Assembly (NCBI GenBank): GCA_916048095.2
Contig: OU696591.1
Span: forward strand, 4,745,999-4,809,998
DNA length: 64,000 nt
Direction of reading: 5' to 3'
Source of the DNA: Sacculina carcini
Lineage: Eukaryota; Arthropoda; Thecostraca; Sacculinidae
Shown: piece after piece, positions 30,347-44,385 of the stretch
How positions within the stretch are numbered: position 1 is the stretch's first letter
Layout: the number at the start of each line of letters is the position of its first letter
The notes under the pieces: model-generated
Told to the model about the DNA's origin: nothing
The model's database searches: none
Seen by the model: the letters and a program-made list of their open reading frames with translations, nothing else
Program-made: the position numbers and the translations under genes

Positions 30347-33300
30347 TCTATATATATAAAAGAGATCCTCTGTGTGTGTGTGTGTCTGTGTGTCTGTGTG
30401 TGTGTTCGACCCTCCTTGGTCCATTTTCTATCAGCTATTATTCGGCCACCACTCAGCCTACCCGCTAACAATTTATACCATCACGTTGGAAATTTTCTTG
30501 TCTACACTTTAGATTAAATTTTAAATTTCAAAAATGAAATCAAAAAAAGTTATCGCGGTGAAAACACAAAATGAACCCTGAAAAATGCGAAAATTGTGGT
30601 CAATGCTCTGCCATCTACTCCTCATAAACCAGAAATGGTACAGCCAAACAGATTATACCACTGTGTAGAGAATTTTCTGTTCTACAAGATAGATTATAAT
30701 TCATATCCAAAAATAGAACATAAAAGATGTAAACATGACAAAATTTCAATCTATATTCAAAATTATATTTATACTCCACGCGTCCGATTTTCTATACTTT
30801 TTTCTCTATGTATCAAAAACTAATTATCACACAACTAAATAAATAATACCATCATGCTGGGAATTTTGTTTGCTACAACACGGTATAATTTTTAATTTTC
30901 CAAAGTGTATTAAAAAAAAGTTACGGCGGTGTGAAGTCAAAATGACAAAGTCAAAAATGCAAAATTAGCACTGGAAACCGTGAATGTTTTGGTAAATATT
31001 CCCCTATCTATTCCTCATAAACCAGCAATGGTACAGCTATAAAAATTATACTATTGTGTAGATAATTTTGTGTTCTACAAGAAAAGTTATAATTTATACC
31101 CACAAATGATACAAAAAATGTGTAAAATTGGCAAAATTGTCAAATACATCCAAAATTACACTTGATCACCGGGCGCCTAAATTAATTCATTTTTCTACCT
31201 ATTTCTCAGGAACTATTTGTCACACATTAAAATAAATTATATCATCGTGCTGGAAATTGTATTTTTTTAAATGCGGTATAATTCTTAATTTTCCAAAGTG
31301 TATCTGAAGGAAGTGACGGCGGCTGTAAAGTCAAAAGGACATATTGCCAATTTGACAGCTATTATGCGCACTTGCGATTACACAGGAATATACTACTGTG
31401 TAGAGAATTTTGTGTTCTACAAGAAAAGGTGTAATTTATACCCACAAATGATACAAAAAACCTGTAAAATTGGCAAAATTCTCAAATACATCCAAAATTA
31501 CACTTGAACACCGGGTGACTACAATTTATTCATTTTTTATACCCATTTCTCAGGAACTATTTGTCATACATTAAAATTAATTATACCATCGTGCTAGAAA
31601 TTTTGTTTCCTACAGTACGGTATAATTATTAATTTTCCAAAGTGTATCTGAAGGAAGTTACGCCGGTGTAATGTCAAAATGTCATGTTGCCAATTTGACA
31701 GCTATTATGCGTACTTGCGATTACACATGAATATACACTGATTAAATTTCACTGAAGTCCAATCACAATTTACGCACTTGCGATTACACAGGAATATACT
31801 ACTGTGTAGAGAATTTTGTGTTCTACAAGATAAGCTATAATTTATACCCACAAATGATACAAAAAACGTGTAAAATTGGCAAAATTCTCAAATACATCCA
31901 AAATTACACTTGAACACCGGGCGACTAAAATTAATTCATTTTTCTACTATTTCTCAGTAACTATTTGTTACACATAAAAATAAATTATACCATCGTTCTA
32001 GAAACCTTTTCTTCTACAATACGGTATAATTTGTAATTTTCCAAAGGGTATCTGAAGGAAGTTACGGCGGTGTAAAGTCAAAAGGACATATTGCCAATTT
32101 GACAGCTATTATGCGCACTTGCGATTACACAGGAATATACACCGATTAAATTTCACTGAAGCCCAATCACAATTAAGAATGCATCATATTATCTCCAAGC
32201 ATGGATGGTGTGGTTTTATTGCGTACAGTTTAATTAATGCTACACTCTACTGAATATAAAGGCTTTATTGTCCTCAATAACGTTCCGCACGACGGGCGGG
32301 TAAAATGCTATTGGGAACAAAGTAAACTACTGAATTTAACTGTGTAATTTAATTGGTTTAATTTCAAGTTGCATAAGCATAAGTTGCATAAGGATATGGG
32401 CTGCAATATCATGTAATGCCAACTTATGCTGTTTTAGCGGAAGCATTAACCTGGAATTATAGAGATGACAGAAGGTTGCATTGTTTTGATAGTGTTGTGG
32501 AAAAACATGTTTTCTAAATTGAAACATAAATTTCACATTTAGACTTTTAGATTAGCTATAACTTTCCTGTGGGTTTGTTTTTCTTTTCAATTTGCACTAA
32601 TTTTTTTATGAATTGAATATTAATTATATTTTATGAACTGTTCCGCACGACGGGCGAATTAAATGTATCTATAAAGAGTGGGTTTAAATGATAGCGAGGT
32701 ATATGATATTTTGCTAGCAGTAAATATTCTAGCGATAAAAGTAGAATAGCTCTTAGCAAATGATTTTGGAGAATGATGTGAACCTTTAAATATATTTTGC
32801 GATCTGATGATATATGTATTAGGAATAATACGTAGCAGAATATAGATTGCATAATATAATATCGGCTTTAATATCAAGGGCTGCATTATCGATGTAATCC
32901 AAAAAATAACAACTGTATGAATATGATGCATTAGTGGAAGCATTAACCGGGAATTATGAGATAATATGATAATGGTGTAAAATTATATCGCATTATGCAA
33001 CAAATGTGAATTTAGCTACCTTACAGTTTGGTCCCGATACTATATTGGCGGGGTTGAGAGAAAAGTATTGGTGGGCCGCGTGTTTGGGACCCCTGGGGTA
33101 GATAATCTCAGTCTTCTGATTACAAATTATGATCGCATCAGTATATTTTGTGATCACAAACTAATAAGTTAAATCACCTCAGACTAGGCTGAGAGCGGTC
33201 AAGATTGAATGGTTGGGTTGGGTTGGGTAGGTTTGACTCAGGTTATATTGGGTTTTAATGATAGCGGAAAATATATAAATTTTAACAATAAATATTATAG

Positions 33301-34135
33301 CGGTAAAAGTGAAATAGTACTTAAGCAAATGATATTGGGGAATGATGTTAAGTAATAAATATAGTTTGGAAACAGTCTGATGAAAAGATTTCATCATCTT
33401 TCATTGTTTGTTTCGTGTTTGTGTTCTGAATTATACCACACGACGGGCAGATTTATATATCTGGCGGGTTGAGGGATAATATTTGTCAAAATAAGAACAA
33501 AAATATTCACATTTAGACTTTTCTATTGGTTAAGATATTTATAGGTTACATTTTTTGCTTTTCGATTTGTATTCATTATATTTTATGGATATTTTATGAA
33601 TTTTATTGTATGAATTGTTCCGCACGACGGGTGGGTTTAAAAAAATGTTTTTAGATCATTTTTTCAAATGGTTCATTTAAAAAAAGGTTTTTTTTTTTAT
33701 AAATAAAAATGTTCCGCGGGCAGCAACTATAGACAATAGAACGTTCAATGGCTCATGGTTCGCTGGTTCAATTATCAGGGGCTTCAAACGCAAACGAAGC
33801 GATGGCTCATTTTTATGAAATAAAAATGTCCCGCGGGCAGCAATAAAACGTTCAATTTCACCGTATAGAATGAATTCATATACAAAACTAATGGATTTGA
33901 CTTCAAGAACCAGAACGGATGGTGTTCGAGTTCTGAATTTTTCCTCACGTCGGGCGGGTTTAAATATGAGGCGGGTTGAGTGAAAATATTTTGTCAAAAT
34001 AAAATTAAAAATAATGAAATTTAGACTTTTTAATTGATTAAGGTCTTCATGAGTTTGCCTTATTTATTTTTAATTTGCAATATTTTTATGAATTGTTCCG
34101 CACAACGGGCGGGTTTTAATGCGGTTTTAATGCTA
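30347..34135 (+). mobile_element. Plus-strand Helitron-like element with internal monomers and degenerate modules (3.8 kb)
   Basis: Starts TCTATATATATAAAAGAGATCC and ends with the hairpin and a doubled GGTTTTAATGC, then TATATA. The first 1.9 kb are 340-400 bp monomers, diverged from the 1,362-bp family. The rest (32280-34135) is the reverse of the 17.3-19.5 kb modules, including the hAT-like end. No long ORF. It is duplicated at 40571-44357. Confidence 0.65.
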
Positions 34136-34163
34136 TATATATACATAAAGAAGAAATTATATA

Positions 34164-36859
34164 TCTAATATATATAAAAGAGATCCTCTGTGTGTCTGTC
34201 TGTGTGTGTGTGTGTGTGTCTGTGTGTGTGTTCGACCCTCCTTGGTCCATTTTCTATCAGCTATTATTCGGCCACCACTCAGCCTACCCGCTAACAATTT
34301 ATACCATCACGTTGGAAATTTTCTTGTCTACACTTTAGATTAAATTTTAAATTTCAAAAATGAAATCAAAAAAAGTTATAGCGGTGAAAAGACAAAATGA
34401 ACCCTGAAAAATGCGAAAATTGTGGTCAATGCTCTGCCATCTACTCCTCATAAACCAGAAATGGTACAGCCAAACAGATTATACCACTGTGTAGAGAATT
34501 TTCTGTTCTACAAGATAGGTTATAATTCATATCCAAAAATAGAACATAAAAGATGTAAACATGACAAAATTTCAATCTATATTCAAAATTATATTTATAC
34601 TCCACGCGTCCGATTTTCTATACTTTTTTCTCTATGTATCAAAAACTAATTATCACACAACTAAATAAATAATACCATCATGCTGGGAATTTTGTTTGCT
34701 ACAACACGGTATAATTTTTAATTTTCCAAAGTGTATTAAAAAAAAGTTACGGCGGTGTGAAGTCAAAATGACAAAGTCAAAAATGCAAAATTAGCACTGG
34801 AAACCGTGAATGTTTTGGTAAATATTCCCCTATCTATTCCTCATAAACCAGCAATGGTACAGCTATAAAAATTATACTATTGTGTAGATAATTTTGTGTT
34901 CTACAAGAAAAGTTATAATTTATACCCACAAATGATACAAAAAATGTGTAAAATTGGCAAAATTGTCAAATACATCCAAAATTACACTTGATCACCGGGC
35001 GCCTAAATTAATTCATTTTTCTACCTATTTCTCAGGAACTATTTGTCACACATTCAAATAAATTATATCATCGTGCTGGAAATTGTATTTTTTAAAATGC
35101 GGTATAATTCTTAATTTTCCAAAGTGTATCTGAAGGAAGTGACGGCGGTGTAAAGTCAAAAGGACATATTGCCAATTTGACAGCTATTATGCGCACTTGC
35201 GATTACACAGGAATATACTACTGTGTAGAGAATTTTGTGTTCTACAAGAAAAGGTGTAATTTATACCCACAAATGATACAAAAAACGTGTAAAATTGGCA
35301 AAATTCTCAAATACATCCAAAATGACACTTGAACACCGGGTGACTACAATTTATTCATTTTTATACCCATTTCTCAGGAACTATTTGTCATACATTAAAA
35401 TTAATTATACCATCGTGCTAGAAATTTTGTTTCCTACAGTACGGTATAATTATTAATTTTCCAAAGTGTATCTGAAGGAAGTTACGCCGGTGTAAAGTCA
35501 AAATGTCATGTTGCCAATTTGACAGCTATTATGCGTACTTGCGATTACACATGAATATACACTGATTAAATTTCACTGAAGTCCAATCACAATTTACGCA
35601 CTTGCGATTACACAGGAATATACTACTGTGTAGAGAATTTTGTGTTCTACAAGATAAGCTATAATTTATACCCACAAATGATACAAAAAACGTGTAAAAT
35701 TGGCAAAATTCTCAAATACATCCAAAATTACACTTGAACACCGGGCGACTAAAATTAATTCATTTTTCTACTATTTCTCAGTAACTATTTGTTACACATA
35801 AAAATAAATTATACCATCGTTCTAGAAATCTTTTCTTCTACAATACGGTATAATTTGTAATTTCCAAAGGGTATCTGAAGGAAGTTACGGCGGTGTAAAG
35901 TCAAAAGGACATATTGCCAATTTGACAGCTATTATGCGCACTTGCGATTACACAGGAATATACACCGATTAAATTTCACTGAAGCCCAATCACAATTAAG
36001 AATGCATCATATTATCTCCAAGCATGGATGGTGTGGTTTTATTGCGTACAGTTTAATTAATGCTACACTCTACTGAATATAAAGGCTTTATTGTCCTCAA
36101 TAACTTTCCGCACGACGGGCGGGTAAAATGCTATTGGGAACAAAGTAAACTACTGAATTTAACTGTGTAATTTAATTGGTTTAATTTCAAGTTGCATAAG
36201 CATAAGTTGCATAAGGATATGGGTTGCAATATCATGTAATGCCAACTTATGCTGTTTTAGCGGAAGCATTAACCTGTAATTATAGAGATGACAGAAGGCT
36301 GCATTGTTTTGATAGTGTTGTGGAAAAACATGTTTTCTAAATTGAAACATAAATTTCACATTTAGACTTTTAGATTAGCTATAACTTTCCTGTGGGTTAC
36401 ATAAAGAATATATATACATAAAGAAGAAATTATCTGTCTGTCTGTGTATGTATGCTTGAATATGAGGTGACATAATTGCGCTGGTTCATGGTTCGCTGGT
36501 TCAATGATCAGGGGCTTCAAACGCAAACGAAGCGATGGCTCATTTTTATGAAATAAAAATGTCCCGCGGGCAGCAATAAAACGTTCAATTTCACCGTATA
36601 GAATGAATTCATATACAAAACTAATGGATTTGACTTCAAGAACCAGAACGAATGGTGTTCGAGTTCTGAATTATTCCGCACGTCGGCCGGGTTTAAATAT
36701 GAGGCGGGCTGAGTGAAAATATTTTGTCAAAATGTAAATTAAAAATAATGAAATTTAGACTTTTTAATTGATTAAGGTTTTTATGAGTTTGCCTTATTTA
36801 TTTTTAATTTGCAATATTTTTATGAATTCTTCCGCACAACGGGCGGGTTTTAATGCTAG
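34164..36859 (+). mobile_element. Plus-strand Helitron-like element ending in CTAG (2.7 kb)
   Basis: Starts TCTAATATATATAAAAGAGATCC and ends GGGCGGGTTTTAATGCTAG|T at 36859. The body is tandem monomers to about 36395, then a 449-bp-type unit. It is duplicated at 44386-47080. Its 3' end faces the 3' end of the next minus-strand element (tail to tail). Confidence 0.65.
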
Positions 36860-36871
36860 TATATATATATA

Positions 36872-38233
36872 TAGCATTAAAACCCGCCCGTTGTGCGGAG
36901 CAATTCATAACACTTCAGATACACTTTGGAAAATTCAGATACACTTTGGAAAATTAAGAATAATACCGTGTTGTAGAAAACAAAATTTCTAGCACGATGG
37001 TATAATTAATTTTAATGTATGACAAACAGTTCCTGAGAAATGGGTAGAAAAATGAATAAATTTTAGTCACCCGGTGTTCAAGTGTAATTTTGGATGTATT
37101 TGAGAATTTTGCCAATTTTACACGTTTTTTGTATCATTTGTGGGTATAAATTATAGCTTATCTTGTAGAACACAAAATTATCTACATAGTAGTATATTCC
37201 TGTGTAATCGCAAGTGCGCATAATAGCTGTCAAATTGGCAATATGTCCTTTTGAATTTACACCGCCGTAACTTCCTTTAGATACACTTTGCAAAATTACA
37301 AATTATACCGTATTGTAGAAAACAAACTTTCCAGCACAATGGTATAATTTATTTTTATGTGTAACAAATAGTTCTTGAGAAATAGGTAGAAAAATGAATT
37401 AATTTTAGTCGCACGGTGTTCAAGTGTAATTTTGGATGTATTTGAGAATTTTTCCAATTTTACACGTTTTTTGTATCATTTGTGGGTATAAATTATAGCG
37501 TTTCTTGTAGAACACAAAATTTTCTACACAATAGTATAATTTTTATAACTGTAACTCTGCTGGTTTAAGAGGAATAGATAGCGGAATATTGACCAAAATA
37601 TTCGCGTTTTTCAGTGCCTTTTTGACTTTGTCATTTTGACTTCACACCGCCGTAACTTTTTCCTAATACGCTCTGGAAAATTAAAATTTATACCGTGCTG
37701 TAGAAAACAAAATTCCCAGCATGATGGTAATATTTATTTAGATGTGTGATGTTTAGTTGCTGAGAAATAGAGAAAAAAGTACAGAAAATCGGACGCGTCG
37801 AGCTTAAATATAATTTTGAATGTAGACTGAAATTTTGTCATTTTTACATATTTTATATTTAATTTTTTGATAATAATTATAACCTATCTTGTAGAACAGA
37901 AAATTCTCTACACAGTGGTATAATCTGTTTGGCTGTACCATTTCTGGTTTATGAGGAGTAGATGGCAGAGCATTGACCACAATTTTCGCATTTTTCAGGG
38001 TTCATTTTGTCTTTTCACCGCTATAACTTTTTTTGATTTCATTTTTGAAATTTAAAATTTAATCTAAAGTGTAGACAAGAAAATTTCCAACGTGATGGTA
38101 TAAATTTTCAGCGGGTACACCAAGTGGTGGCCGAATAATAGCTGATAGAAAATGGACCAAGGAGGGTCGAACAGACACACAGACAGACACACACACAGAC
38201 AGACACACAGAGGATCTCTTTTATATATATAGA
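36872..38233 (-). mobile_element. Non-autonomous Helitron, 1,362-bp copy 5
   Basis: Same length and ends. On the minus strand its start TCTATATA (38233) follows directly on CTAG (38237-38234) of the neighbour, another exact CTAG|TC junction. Confidence 0.72.
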
Positions 38234-39142
38234 CTAGCATTAAAACCCGCCCGTTGTGCGGAGCAATTAATAAAAAAATTGCAAATTAAAAATAAATAAG
38301 GCAAAGTCATGAAAACCTTAATCAATTAAAAGGTCTAAATTTCATTATTTTTAATTTTATTTTGACAAAATATTTTCACTCAACCCGCCTCATATTTAAA
38401 CCCGCCCGACGTGAGGAAAAATTCAGAACTCGAACACCATCCGTTCTGGTTCTTGAAGTTGAATCCATTAGTTTTGTATATGAATTCATTCTATACGGTG
38501 AAATTGAACGTTTTATTGCTGCCCGCGGGACATTTTTATTTCATAAAAATGAGCCATCGCTTCGTTTGCGTTTGAAGCCCCTGATCATTGAACCAGCGAA
38601 CCATGAACCAGCGCAATTATGTCACCTAATATTCAAGCATACATACACAGACAGACAGATAATTTCTTCTTTATGTATATATATGGCATTAAAACCCGCC
38701 CGTTGTGCGGAGCAATTCATAAAAATATTGCAAATTAAAAATAAATAAGGCAAACTCATGAAAACATTAATCAATTAAAAGGTCTAAATTTCATTATTTT
38801 TAATTTTATTTTGACAAAATATTTTCACTCATCCCGCCTCATATTTAAACCCGCCCGACGTGAGGAATAATTCAGAACTCGAACACCATCCGTTCTGGTT
38901 CTTGAAGTCAAATCCATTAGTTTTGTATATGAATTCATTCTATACGGTGAAATTGAACGTTTTATTGCTGCCCGCGGGACATTTTTATTTCATAAAAATG
39001 AGCCATCGCTTCGTTTGCGTTTGAAGCCCCTGATCATTGAACCAGCGAACCATGAACCAGCGCAATTATGTCACCTCATATTCAAGCATACATACACAGA
39101 CAGACAGATAATTTCTTCTTTATGTATATATATATATATATA
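38234..39142 (-). repeat. Two 449-bp-type Helitron units
   Basis: Unit starts are at 38237 and 38696, each with the 3' hairpin, internal CCCGCCCGACGTGAGG motif and GACA/TA end. Diverged slightly from the 21.4-23.2 kb set. Confidence 0.7.
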
Positions 39143-40566
39143 TAGCATTAAAACCCGCCCGTTGTGCGGAGCAATTCATAACACTTCAGATACACTTTGG
39201 AAAATTCAGATACACTTTGGAAAATTAAGAATAATACCGTGTTGTAGAAAACAAGATTTCTAGCACGATGGTATAATTTATTTTTATGTTTAACAAATAG
39301 TTACTGAGAAATAGTAGAAAAATTAATTAATTTTATTCGGCCGGTGTTCAAGTGAAATTTTGGATGTATTTGAGAATTTTGCCAATTTTACACGTTTTTT
39401 GTATCATTTGTGGGTATAAATTATAGCTTATCTTGTAGAACACAAAATTATCTACACAGTAGTATATTCCTGTGTAATCGCAAGCGCGTAAATTATGATT
39501 GGACTTCAGTGAAATTAAATCAGTGTATATTCATGTGTAATCGCAAGTGCGCATAATAGCTGTCAAATTGGCAATATGTCCATTTGACTTTACACCGCCG
39601 TAACTTCCTTCAGATACACTTTGGAAAATTAAGAATTATACCGTATTGTAGAAAACAAACTTTCCAGCACAATGGTATAATTTATTTTTATGTGTAACAA
39701 ATAGTTCTTGAGAAATAGGTAGAAAAATGAATTAATTTTAGTCGCACGGTGTTCAAGTGTAATTTTGGATGTATTTGAGAATTTTTCCAATTTTACACGT
39801 TTTTTGTATCATTTGTGGGTATAAATTATAGCGTTTCTTGTAGAACACAAAATTTTCTACACAATAGTATAATTTTTATAACTGTAACTCTGCTGGTTTA
39901 AGAGGAATAGATAGCGGAATATTGACCAAAATATTCGCGTTTTTCAGTGCCTTTTTGACTTTGTCATTTTGACTTCACACCGCCGTAACTTTTTCTTAAA
40001 ACGCTCTGGAAAATTAAAATTTATACCGTGCTGTAGAAAACAAAATTCCCAGCATGATGGTAATATTTATTTAGATGTGTGATGTTTAGTTGCTGAGAAA
40101 TAGAGAAAAAAGTACAGAAAATCGGACGCGTCGAGCATAAATATAATTTTGAATGTAGACTGAAATTTTGTCATTTTTACATATTTTATATTTAATTTTT
40201 GGATATTAATTATAACCTATCTTGTAGAACAGAAAATTTTCTACACAGTGGTATAATCTGTTTGGCTGTACCATTTCTGGTTTATGAGGAGTAGATGGCA
40301 GATCATTGACCACAATTTTCGCATTTTTAAGGGTTCATTTTGTCTTTTCACCGCTATAACTTTTTTTGATTTCATTTTGGAAATTTAAAATTTAATCTAA
40401 AGTGTAGACAAGAAAATTTCCAACGTGATGGTATAAATTGTTAGCGGGTAGGCTGAGTGGTGGCCGAATAATAGCTGATAGAAAATGGACCAAGGAGGGT
40501 CGAACAGACACACAGACAGACAGACACACACACAGACACACAGAGGATCTCTTTTATATATATAGA
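39143..40566 (-). mobile_element. Helitron-like element, 1,424-bp mosaic copy
   Basis: Ends as in the 1,362-bp family, but the first third matches a different monomer variant (as at 49800-50200), suggesting exchange between copies. Its 5' end is head to head with the plus-strand element at 40571. Confidence 0.65.
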
Positions 40567-40570
40567 TATA

Positions 40571-43500
40571 TCTATATATATAAAAGAGATCCTCTGTGTG
40601 TGTGTGTGTCTGTGTGTCTGTGTGTGTGTTCGACCCTCCTTGGTCCATTTTCTATCAGCTATTATTCGGCCACCACTCAGCCTACCCGCTAACAATTTAT
40701 ACCATCACGTTGGAAATTTTCTTGTCTACACTTTAGATTAAATTTTAAATTTCAAAAATGAAATCAAAAAAAGTTATCGCGGTGAAAACACAAAATGAAC
40801 CCTGAAAAATGCGAAAATTGTGGTCAATGCTCTGCCATCTACTCCTCATAAACCAGAAATGGTACAGCCAAACAGATTGTACCACTGTGTAGAGAATTTT
40901 CTGTTCTACAAGATAGATTATAATTCATATCCAAAAATAGAACATAAAAGATGTAAACATGACAAAATTTCAATCTATATTCAAAATTATATTTATACTC
41001 CACGCGTCCGATTTTCTATACTTTTTTCTCTATGTATCAAAAACTAATTATCACACAACTAAATAAATAATACCATCATGCTGGGAATTTTGTTTGCTAC
41101 AACACGGTATAATTTTTAATTTTCCAAAGTGTATTAAAAAAAAGTTACGGCGGTGTGAAGTCAAAATGACAAAGTCAAAAATGCAAAATTAGCACTGGAA
41201 ACCGTGAATGTTTTGGTAAATATTCCCCTATCTATTCCTCATAAACCAGCAATGGTACAGCTATAAAAATTATACTATTGTGTAGATAATTTTGTGTTCT
41301 ACAAGAAAAGTTATAATTTATACCCACAAATGATACAAAAAATGTGTAAAATTGGCAAAATTGTCAAATACATCCAAAATTACACTTGATCACCGGGCGC
41401 CTAAATTAATTCATTTTTCTACCTATTTCTCAGGAACTATTTGTCACACATTAAAATAAATTATATCATCGTGCTGGAAATTGTATTTTTTTAAATGCGG
41501 TATAATTCTTAATTTTCCAAAGTGTATCTGAAGGAAGTGACGGCGGTGTAAAGTCAAAAGGACATATTGCCAATTTGACAGCTATTATGCGCACTTGCGA
41601 TTACACAGGAATATACTACTGTGTAGAGAATTTTGTGTTCTACAAGAAAAGGTGTAATTTATACCCACAAATGATACAAAAAACCTGTAAAATTGGCAAA
41701 ATTCTCAAATACATCCAAAATTACACTTGAACACCGGGTGACTACAATTTATTCATTTTTATACCCATTTCTCAGGAACTATTTGTTATACATTAAAATT
41801 AATTATACCATCGTGCTAGAAATTTTGTTTCCTACAGTACGGTATAATTATTAATTTTCCAAAGTGTATCTGAAGGAAGTTACGCCGGTGTAATGTCAAA
41901 ATGTCATGTTGCCAATTTGACAGCTATTATGCGTACTTGCGATTACACATGAATATACACTGATTAAATTTCACTGAAGTCCAATCACAATTTACGCACT
42001 TGCGATTACACAGGAATATACTACTGTGTAGAGAATTTTGTGTTCTACAAGATAAGCTATAATTTATACCCACAAATGATACAAAAAACGTGTAAAATTG
42101 GCAAAATTCTCAAATACATCCAAAATTACACTTGAACACCGGGCGACTAAAATTAATTCATTTTTCTACTATTTCTCAGTAACTATTTGTTACACATAAA
42201 AATAAATTATACCATCGTTCTAGAAACCTTTTCTTCTACAATACGGTATAATTTGTAATTTTCCAAAGGGTATCTGAAGGAAGTTACGGCGGTGTAAAGT
42301 CAAAAGGACATATTGCCAATTTGACAGCTATTATGCGCACTTGCGATTACACAGGAATATACACCGATTAAATTTCACTGAAGCCCAATCACAATTAAGA
42401 ATGCATCATATTATCTCCAAGCATGGATGGTGTGGTTTTATTGCGTACAGTTTAATTAATGCTACACTCTACTGAATATAAAGGCTTTATTGTCCTCAAT
42501 AACGTTCCGCACGACGGGCGGGTAAAATGCTATTGGGAACAAAGTAAACTACTGAATTTAACTGTGTAATTTAATTGGTTTAATTTCAAGTTGCATAAGC
42601 ATAAGTTGCATAAGGATATGGGCTGCAATATCATGTAATGCCAACTTATGCTGTTTTAGCGGAAGCATTAACCTGGAATTATAGAGATGACAGAAGGTTG
42701 CATTGTTTTGATAGTGTTGTGGAAAAACATGTTTTCTAAATTGAAACATAAATTTCACATTTAGACTTTTAGATTAGCTATAACTTTCCTGTGGGTTTGT
42801 TTTTCTTTTTCAATTTGCACTAATTTTTTTATGAATTGAATATTAATTATATTTTATGAACTGTTCCGCACGACGGGCGAATTAAATGTATCTATAAAGA
42901 GTGGGTTTAAATGATAGCGAGGTATATGATATTTTGCTAGCAGTAAATATTCTAGCGATAAAAGTAGAATAGCTCTTAAGCAAATGATTTTGGAGAATGA
43001 TGTGAACCTTTAAATATATTTTGCGATCTGATGATATATGTATTAGGAATAATACGTAGCAGAATATAGATTGCATAATATAATATCGGCTTTAATATCA
43101 AGGGCTGCATTATCGATGTAATCCAAAAAATAACAACTGTATGAATATGATGCATTAGTGGAAGCATTAACCGGGAATTATGAGATAATATGATAATGGT
43201 GTAAAATTATATCGCATTATGCAACAAATGTGAATTTAGCTACCTTACAGTTTGGTCCCGATACTATATTGGCGGGTTGAGAGAAAAGTATTGGTGGGCC
43301 GCGTGTTTGGGACCCCTGGGGTAGATAATCTCAGTCTTCTGATTACAAATTATGATCGCATCAGTATATTTTGTGATCACAAACTAATAAGTTAAATCAC
43401 CTCAGACTAGGCTGAGAGCGGTCAAGATTGAATGGTTGGGTTGGGTTGGGTAGGTTTGACTCAGGTTATATTGGGTTTTAATGATAGCGGAAAATATATA

Positions 43501-44357
43501 AATTTTAACAATAAATATTATAGCGGTAAAAGTGAAATAGTACTTAAGCAAATGATATTGGGGAATGATGTTAAGTAATAAATATAGTTTGGAAACAGTC
43601 TGATGAAAAGATTTCATCATCTTTCATTGTTTGTTTCGTGTTTGTGTTCTGAATTATACCACACGACGGGCAGATTTATATATCTGGCGGGTTGAGGGAT
43701 AATATTTGTCAAAATAAGAACAAAAATATTCACATTTAGACTTTTCTATTGGTTAAGATATTTATAGGTTACATTTTTTGCTTTTCGATTTGTATTCATT
43801 ATATTTTATGGATATTTTATGAATTTTATTGTATGAATTGTTCCGCACGACGGGTGGGTTTAAAAAAATGTTTTTAGATCATTTTTTCAAATGGTTCATT
43901 TAAAAAAAGGTTTTTTTTTTATAAATAAAAATGTTCCGCGGGCAGCAACTATAGACAATAGAACGTTCAATGGCTCATGGTTCGCTGGTTCAATTATCAG
44001 GGGCTTCAAACGCAAACGAAGCGATGGCTCATTTTTATGAAATAAAAATGTCCCGCGGGCAGCAATAAAACGTTCAATTTCACCGTATAGAATGAATTCA
44101 TATACAAAACTAATGGATTTGACTTCAAGAACCAGAACGGATGGTGTTCGAGTTCTGAATTTTTCCTCACGTCGGGCGGGTTTAAATATGAGGCGGGTTG
44201 AGTGAAAATATTTTGTCAAAATAAAATTAAAAATAATGAAATTTAGACTTTTTAATTGATTAAGGTCTTCATGAGTTTGCCTTATTTATTTTTAATTTGC
44301 AATATTTTTATGAATTGTTCCGCACAACGGGCGGGTTTTAATGCGGTTTTAATGCTA
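40571..44357 (+). mobile_element. Duplicate of the 30347-34135 element
   Basis: Near-identical to 30347-34135 at an offset of 10,222-10,224 bp, including the doubled GGTTTTAATGC end and the hAT-like fragment. Only scattered single-base differences were seen. Confidence 0.68.
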
Positions 44358-44385
44358 TATATATACATAAAGAAGAAATTATATA